A stretch of DNA of 64,000 bases from contig NW_022097996.1 of NCBI RefSeq assembly GCF_002288925.2, positions 13,450,139 to 13,514,138 on the forward strand, read 5' to 3'. Position numbers and translations under genes: made by a program. A model generated the notes under the pieces. It saw only the letters and a program-made list of their open reading frames with translations, searched no databases and was not told the DNA's origin. The first letter of the stretch is position 1, and every line of letters begins with the position of its first letter. The stretch comes from Delphinapterus leucas (taxonomy: Eukaryota; Chordata; Mammalia; Artiodactyla; Monodontidae). Below are positions 57,101 through 64,000 of this stretch, piece after piece.

Positions 57101-60100
57101 TTAGGTTCCACATATATGCGTTAATATACGATATTTGTTTTTCTCCTTCTGACTTACTTCACTCTGTATGATAGTCCCTAGATCCATCCACGTCTCTACA
57201 AATGACCCAATTTCGTTCCTTTTTATGGCTGAGTAATATTCCATTGTATATATGTACCACATCTTCTTTATGCATTCATCTGTCGATAGGCAGTTAGGTT
57301 GCTTCCCTGTCCTGGCTATTGTAAATACAGCTGCAATGAACATTGGGGTACATGACTCCTTTTGAGTTATGGTTTTCTCAGGGTATGTGCCCAATAGTGG
57401 GATTGCTGGGTCATATGGTAGTTCTATTTTTAGCTTTTTAAGGAACCTCCATACTGTTCTCCATAGTGGCTGCATCAATTTACATTCCCACCAACAGTGC
57501 AAGAGGGTACCCTTTTCGCCACACCCTCTCCAGCATTTGTTGTTTGTAGATTTTCTGATGATGTCCATTCTTACTGGTGTGAGGTGATACCTCATTGAGG
57601 TTTGATTTGCATTTCTCTAATAATTAGTGATGTTAAGCAGCTTTTCATGTGCTTCTTGGCCATCTGTATGTCTTCTTTGGAGAAATGTCCGTTTAGGTCT
57701 TCTGCCCATTTTTGGATTGGGTTGTTTGTATTTTTAATATTGAGCTGCATGAGCTGTTTATATATTTTGGAGATTAATCCTTTGTTGATTCATTTGCAAA
57801 CATTTTCTCACAGTCTGAGGGTTGTCTTTTCATCTTGTTTGTAGTTTCCTTTGCTGTGTAAAAGCTTTTAAGTTTCATTAGGTCCCATTTGTTTATTTTT
57901 GTTTTTATTTCCATTACTGTAGGAGGTGGATCAAAAAAAATCTTGCTGTGATTTATGTCAAAGAGTGCTCTTCCTATGTTTTCCTCTAAGAGTTTTATAG
58001 TGTTCCATCTTACATTTAGGTCTCTAATCCGTTTTAAATTTATTTTTGTGTATGGTGTTAGGGAATGTCCTAATTTCATTCTTTTACATGTAGCTGTCCA
58101 GTTTTCCCAGCACCACTTATTGAAGAGACTGTCTTTTCTCCATTGTATATCCTTGCCTCCTTGGTCATAGATTAGTTGACCATAGGTACGTGGGCTTAAC
58201 TATGGGCTTTCTATCCTGTTCCATTGATCTATATTTCTGTTTTTGTGCCAGTACCATATTGTCTTGATTACTGTAGCTTTATAGTATAGTCTGAAGTCAG
58301 GGAGTCTGATTCCTTCAGCTCCGTTTTTTCCCCTCAAGACAGCTTTGACTATTCGGGATCTTTTGTGTCTCCATACAAATTTTAAGATTTTTTGTTCTAG
58401 TTCTCTAAAAAATGCCATTGGTAATTTGATAGGGATTGCATTGAATCTGTAGATTGCTTTGGGTAGTATAGTCATTTTCATAATATTGATTCTTCCAATC
58501 CAAGAACATGGTATATCTCTCCATCTGTTTGTATCATCTTTCATTTCTTTCACCAGTGTCTTATAGTTTTCTGCATACAGGTCTTTTGTCTCCCTAGGTA
58601 GGTTTATTCCTAGGTATTTTATTCTTTTTGTTGTGGTGGTAAATGGGACTGTTTCCTTAATTTCTCTTTAAGATTTTTCGTAACTAGTGTATAGGAAAGC
58701 AAGAGATTTCTGTGCATTAATTTTGTATCCTGCAACTTTACTAAATTCATTGATTAGCTCTAGTAGTTTTCTGGTGGCATCTTTAGGATTCTCTATGTAT
58801 AGTATCATATCATCTGCAAACAGTGACAGCTTTACTTCTTCTTTTCCTATTTGGATTCCTTTTATTTCTTTTTCTTCTCTGATTGCCATGGCTAGGACTT
58901 CCAAAACCATGTTGAATAGTAGTGTGAGAGTGGACATCCTTTTCTTCTTCCTCATCTTAGAGGAAATGCTTTCAGTTTTTCACCATTGAGAATGATGTTT
59001 GCTGTGGGTTTGTTGTATATGGCCTTTATTATGTTGAGGTAGGTTCCCTCTATGCCCAGTTTCTGGAGAGTTTTTATCATAAATGGGTGTTGAATTTTGT
59101 CTAAAGCTTTTTCTGCACCTATTGAGATGATCATATGGTTTTTATTCTTCAATTTGTTAATATGGTGTGTCGCATTGATTGATTTCCATATATTGAAGAA
59201 TTCTTGAATCTCAGATAAATCCCACTTGACCATGGAGTATAATCCTTTTAATGTGTTGTTGGATTCTGTTTGCTAGTATTTTGTTGAGAATTTTTGCATC
59301 TATATTCATCAGTGATATTGGTCTGTAATTTTCTTTTTTTTGTAGTATCATTGTCTGGTTTTGGTATCAGGGTGATGGTGGCCACATAGAATGAGTTTGG
59401 GAGTGTTCCTTCCTCTGCAATTTTTTGGAAGCATTTGAGAAGGATGGGTGTTAGCTCTTCTCTAAATGTTTGAGAGAATTCACCTGTGAAGCCATCTGGT
59501 CCTGGACTTTTGTTTGTTGGAAGATCTTAAATCACAGTTTCAATTTTGTTACTTGTGATTGGTCTGTTCATATTTTCTATTTCTTCCTGGTTCATTCTTA
59601 GAAGGTTATAGCTTTCTAAGAATTTGTCCATTTCTTCCAGGTTGTCCATTTTATTGGCATAGAGTTGCTTGTAGTAGTCTCTTAGGATGCTTTGTATTTC
59701 TGCAGTGTCTGTCGTAACTTCTTTTTCATTTCCAATTTTATTGATTTGAGTCCTCTGCTGCTTTTTCTTGATGAGTCTGGCTAATGGTTTATCAATTTTA
59801 TCTTCTCAAAGAACCAGCCTTTAGTTTTATTGATCTTTGCTATTGTTTTCTTTATTTCTATTTCATTTATTTCTGCTCTGATCTGTATGATTTCTTTCCT
59901 TCTGGTAACTTTGGGTTTTGTTTGTTCTTCTTTCTCTAGTTCCTTTAGGTGTAAGGTTAGATTGTTTGCTTGAGATTTTTCTTGTTTCTTGAGGTAGGCT
60001 TGTATTGCTATAAACTTCCCTCTTAGAACTGCTTTTGCTGCATCCCATAGGTTTTGGATAGTCGTGTTTTCATTGTCATTTGTCTCTAGGTATTTTTTGA

Positions 60101-60903
60101 TTTCCTCTTTGATTTCTTCAGTGATCTCTTGGTTATTTAGTAATGTATTGTTTAGCCTCCATGTGTTTGTGTTTTTTACGTTTTTTTCCGTGTAATTCAT
60201 TTCTGATCTCATAGCGATGTGGTCAGAAAAGACGCCTGATATGATTTCAATTTTCTTAAATTTACTGAGGCTTGATTTGTGACCCAAGATGTGATCTATC
60301 TTGGAGAATGTTTCGTGCACACTTGTGAAGAAAGTGTAATCTGCTGTTTTTGGATGGAATGTCCTATAAATATCAATTAAATCTATCTGGTCTATTGTGT
60401 CATTTAAAGCTTCTGTTTCCTTATTTAGTTTCATTTTGGATGATCTGTCCAGTGGTGTAAGTGAGGTGTTAAAGTCCCCCACTATTATTGTGTTACTGTC
60501 GATTACCTCTTTTATAGCTGTTAGCAGTTGCCTTATGTACTGAGGTGCTCCTATGTTGGGTGCATATATATTTATAGTTGCTATATCTTCTTCTTGGATT
60601 GATCCCTTGATCATTATGTAGTGTCCTTCCTTGTCTCTTCTAACATTCTTTATTTTAAAGTCTATTTTATCTGATATGAGTATTGCTACTCCAGCTTCCT
60701 TGATTTCCATTTGCATGGAATATCTTTTTCCATCCCCTCACTTTCAGTCTGTATGTGTCCCTAGGTCTGAAGTGGGTCTCTTTTAGACAGAATATATATG
60801 AGTCTTGTTTTTGTATCCATTCAGCGAGCCTGTGTCTTTTAGTTGGAGCATTTAATCCTTTCACCTTTAAGGTAGTTATCGATATGTATGTTCCTATGAC
60901 CAT
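57101..60903 (-). pseudogene. L1-C ORF2 (endonuclease/reverse transcriptase), broken
   Basis: The start ATG at 60903 and the usual stop at 57101-57103 are both present. The endonuclease part is split by a small deletion near 60710. A 311-codon frame (59781-60716) then covers the rest of the endonuclease and the linker, with a GDFN motif. Further frame changes occur near 59800, 59520 and 59220, and a stop-type break lies near 58952. The RT FADD block survives at 58809-58820. The C-terminal frame 57101-57595 keeps a CWRGCGEKG...HCWWECK cysteine block. It is not functional. Confidence 0.94.
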
Positions 60904-60961
60904 TTTCTTAATTGTTTTGGGTTTGTTTTTGTAGGTCCTTTTCTTCTCTTGTGTTTCCCAC

Positions 60962-61859
60962 TTAGAGAAGTTCCTTTAGCATTTGTTGTAAAGCTGGTTT
61001 GGTGGTGCTGAATTCTTTTAGCTTTTGCTTGTCTGTGAAGCTTTTGATTTCTTCATCGAATCTGAATGAGATCCTTGCCGGGTAGAGTAATCTTGGTTGT
61101 AGGTTCTTCCCTTTCATCACTTTAAATATATCATGCCACTCCTTTCTGGCTTGTCGAGTTTCTGCTGAGAAATCAGCTGTTAACCTTATGGGAGTTCCCT
61201 TGTATGTTATTTGTCATTTTTCCCTTGCTGCTTTCAATAATTTGTCTTTGTCTTTAATTTTTGCCAATTTGATTACTGTGTGTCTCGGTGTGTTTCTCCT
61301 TGCGTTTATCCTGTATGGGATTCACTGTGCTTCCTGGACTTGAGTGGCTCTTTCCTTTCCCATGTTAGGGAAGTTTTTGACTATAATCTCTTCAAATATT
61401 TTCTCGAGTCCTTTCTCTCTCTCTTCTCCTTCTGGAACCCCTATAATGAGAATGTTGTTGTGTTTAATGTTGTCCCAGAGGTCTCTTAGGCTGTCTTCAT
61501 TTCTTTTTTTTTCTTTATTCTGTTCCACAGCAGTGAACTCCACCACTCTGTCTTCCAGGTCACTTATCCGTTCTTCTGCCTCAGTTATTCTGCTATTGAT
61601 TCCTTCTAGTGTATTTTTCATTTGTTACTGTATTGTTCCTCTCTGTTTGTTTGTTCTTTAATTCTTCTGGGTCTTTGTTAAACATTTCTTGCACCTTCTT
61701 GATCTTTGCCTCCATTCCTTTTCTGAGGTCCTGGATCATCTTTACTATCATTATTATGAATTCTTTTTCTGGAAGGTTGCCTATCTCCACTTCATTTAGT
61801 TGTTTTTCTGGGGTTTTATCTTGTTCCTTCATCTGGTACATAGCCCTCTGCCCTTTTAT
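60962..61859 (-). pseudogene. L1-C ORF1p, broken
   Basis: This is an L1 ORF1 remnant with coiled coil, RRM-like and C-terminal parts recognisable against L1-A. The expected start codon position (61857-61859) reads ATA rather than ATG. A frame change lies near 61615, and a TGA lies at 61322-61324 where L1-A has an arginine codon. Downstream of that stop the C-terminal domain sequence still runs to the normal end at 60962. No working protein is expected. Confidence 0.92.
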
Positions 61860-62763
61860 CTTGTCTTTCTGTGAATGTGGTTTTTGTTCCACAGGCTGCA
61901 GGATTATAGTTCTTCTTGCTTCTGCTTTCTGCCATCTGGTGGATGAGGCTGTCTAAGAGGCTTGTGCAAGTTTCCTGATGGGAGGGACTGGTGGTGGGTA
62001 GAGTTGGGTGTTGCTCTGGTGGGCAGAGCTCAGTAAAACTTTAATCCGCTTGTCTGGTAATGGGTGGGGCTGGGTTCCCTCCCTGTTGGTTGTTTGGCCT
62101 GAGGCGACCCAACACTGGAGCCTCCTCAGGCTCTTTGGTGGGGCTAATGGCAGACTCTGGGAGGGCTCATGCCAAGGAGTACTTCCCAGAACTTCTGCTG
62201 CCAGTGTCCTTGTCCCCGCGGTGAGCCACAGCCACCCCCCTCCTCTGCAGGAGACCCTCCAACACTAGCAGGTAGGTCTGGTTCAGTCTCCTATGGCGTC
62301 ACTGCTCCTTCCCCTGGGTCCCAATGCGCACACTACTTTGTGTGTGCCCTCCAAGAGTGGAGTCTCTGTTTCCCTCAGTCCTGTCAAAGTCCTGCAATCA
62401 AATCCTGCTAGCCTTCAAAGTCTAATTCTCTCAGAATTCCTCCTCCAGTTGCTGGACCCCCAGGTTGGGAAGCCTGACGTGGGGCTCAGAACCTTCACTC
62501 CAGTGGGTGGCTTTCTGTGGTATAAGTGTTCTCCAGTTTGTGAGTCACCCACCCAGCAGTTATGGGATTTGATTTTACTGTGATTGAGCCCCCCTTAACA
62601 TCTCATTGTGGCTTCTCCTTTGTCTTTGGATGTGGGGTATCTTTTTTGGTGAGTTCCAGTGTCTTCCTGTCGATGATTGTTCAGCAGTTAGCTGTGATGC
62701 CGGTGCTCTCGCAAGAGGGAGTGAGAGCAAGTCCTTCTTCTCCGCCATCTTGAACCGATCTCA
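61860..62763 (-). promoter_or_regulatory. L1-C 5' UTR
   Basis: A leader of about 900 bp, GC-richer than its surroundings. Its first bases on the minus strand include caagatggcgg, a YY1-like site at the usual L1 position. No part of it looks like the L1-A leader beyond that start motif, although the two ORF sets are close relatives. Confidence 0.8.
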
Positions 62764-62779
62764 GAAGATCATTTCTTTT

Positions 62780-64000
62780 CCTTTCCTGGGCAGCCTAGAG
62801 ACTGCAGAAGATCATGATGTCTTAATCTAAGTCCCTCTTCAGAGAGAGCATCACACACATTTCTGAGATCAAACTAATCTCCAGCTACTTTGCCAGGTGG
62901 ACCTGAAGAAGTATGTTCCAGAGTCAGGACCTCAGATTTCTTCTTCTTTTAAAAAAATGTCACCTTTCCTGGGTCATCATCATAAACTTTTATATCAAGA
63001 AGCTGATCCTGATAAAGTGAGGAATGGAAAAGTTTAAATATGGGATGAGAATGATTTTTAAATGGTGGAGGATTTGCCTAAAATCATTCATGTTTTTCTA
63101 TCCAGCAAGTCCTTTTGGAATGACGACAGACCTTTGAATATTTTCTTCCCTCTAATCATTACTTCAAAGAACCTGGAGAAGGTGTGAAAAATGAAATTGA
63201 TATCTGTTGCTTTATGGCCAAAACCCAGGCCCACCCACTGCTCTTCGTTGGGCAACCCCTTTCTAGATCAAAGTCGCGTTCCCCAGGAATAAACTCTTAG
63301 GTCATTCACCGGCGACCTGTTATGTTGTTGTTACATTGGTGCCTGACTGTTACCCACTCCAGCCTCTAAACTGGAATGGGTGACAGTTCAGATCATGCTT
63401 TTAGTCTAAGGCCCGTTTACAGCTGTATGTCTGGGGACCACTTATCATTAGTTTCCTTGTCTATAAAATAATAGTTGTCACAGAACTTTGCAGTGGACAT
63501 CCTAGGAGAAGTGTGTAAAGGTCTAGCAGGTGCCTGGAGTCTGAAAGGGTGCAGTACAGATACCCTCTCTTTCCTTACCTGTGAAAGGTGACCACTCATC
63601 TGGGGCATTTTTTATTATTATTAAAGCAAGGAAGAAGGCTTCAGCCTCTTTATCGATGCCTGCCACCCCGTGACCCATCAGCTGCTAAGTGTCAATAATT
63701 CTGCTGGTTTTCCTTCCCTGAACACAGATGGTGGAGGCAGCATCAGACAGTTCCCCAGGCATGCTAAACTGAACTAAAACATCACCCAGGGAGAGCCCCG
63801 TTCTGTTGAGAAAGCATCATCCAGAACCTGAAGTAGTTGTAAAACACAGAAAAGATTCCAGGATCACAAGCACCCCCTAGGGAGTGGCCAGGAGAACGGC
63901 AAACGGTATTAAAGCCTCAGCTAGCTGTATCCCCAGACACAGCTCTCTGTGGACAACAGCATCTCAACTAGGGTAAATCGGCTTAATCGTGAGGTGACTG
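62780..64000. other. Unassigned DNA at the right end
   Basis: No gene is recognised. The short frames here (63-74 codons) show no motif. An imperfect hairpin lies at 63346-63387. A short interrupted (TTA)n run sits near 63610-63622. Confidence 0.4.
63346..63387. other. Imperfect inverted repeat / hairpin
   Basis: Arms actgttacccactccag (63346-63362) and ctggaatgggtgacagt (63371-63387) pair over 17 positions with one G-T and one A-C mispair around an 8-nt loop. Pairing can continue outward for a few bases after a one-base bulge (cctg with the following tcag). Confidence 0.75.

Larger units (their letters stand above)
56890..62763 (-). mobile_element. Near-full-length LINE-1 (L1-C), 5.9 kb
   Basis: A minus-strand L1 runs from a 5' end containing 'ttcaagatggcggagaagaa' (just below 62763) to an A-rich tail at 56882-56915. 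The 16-bp target duplications are gaagaccatttctttt (56874-56889) and gaagatcatttctttt (62764-62779), with one difference. Its order is 5' UTR (about 0.9 kb), ORF1 (broken), a 58-bp spacer, ORF2 (broken) and a 211-bp 3' UTR of a type different from L1-A and L1-B ('tacagcaggttcttattag' read on the + strand). The larger number of breaks suggests it is older than L1-A or neutral for longer. Confidence 0.96.

Overview
This is a mammalian nuclear window, almost certainly from a cetacean or a close relative (whale, dolphin, hippopotamus or ruminant group). The evidence is six tRNA-derived CHR-type SINEs, all sharing the box A/box B head and the ending that reads 'ccaccagggaagccc' on the + strand, together with young LINE-1 copies whose 3' ends match the artiodactyl/cetacean L1 type. 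The call rests on recognising these repeat families by eye, not on a search.

I find no host protein-coding gene, tRNA, rRNA or recognisable functional ncRNA gene. Open frames outside repeats are short and unrelated to anything I know, and there is no convincing exon chain. The window reads as gene-desert or deep-intron DNA whose visible structure is layered retrotransposon insertions over an old mammalian background (L2, MIR, L1M, old LTRs, one MER5-type DNA transposon).

Layout. 1-12 kb: a solo class-I-type LTR (1217-1868), an old + strand L1M (about 2.9-6.3 kb) split by another old repeat, one SINE, L2/MIR pieces and two old LTRs. 12.15-19.64 kb: a complete minus-strand LINE-1 (L1-A, 7.48 kb) with a 14-bp target-site duplication, an open ORF1 (296 codons), a dead ORF2 and a very long GC-rich 5' UTR. 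21.47-24.33 kb: a 5'-truncated + strand LINE-1 (L1-B) with a broken ORF2. 25.3-51 kb: SINEs, old L1M on both strands, L2 and MIR copies, and long unassigned stretches. 51.8-56.6 kb: L1 tail fragments and two SINE-in-L1-tail nests. 56.89-62.76 kb: a second near-full-length minus-strand LINE-1 (L1-C, 5.9 kb) with a different 5' UTR and 3' UTR and both ORFs broken. 62.8-64 kb: unassigned DNA with one imperfect hairpin.

How the parts relate: L1 proteins made elsewhere in the genome would have mobilised the L1 copies and, in trans, the SINEs. Almost every young insertion still shows its target-site duplication, so the order of several nested events can be read. I did not find a previously undescribed system. 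The best observations are the open ORF1 in L1-A, the UTR exchange between two L1 lineages with similar ORFs, the duplicated block and GGAA tract in the L1-A leader, the nested SINE/L1-tail insertions, and the uniform minus orientation of all six SINEs.
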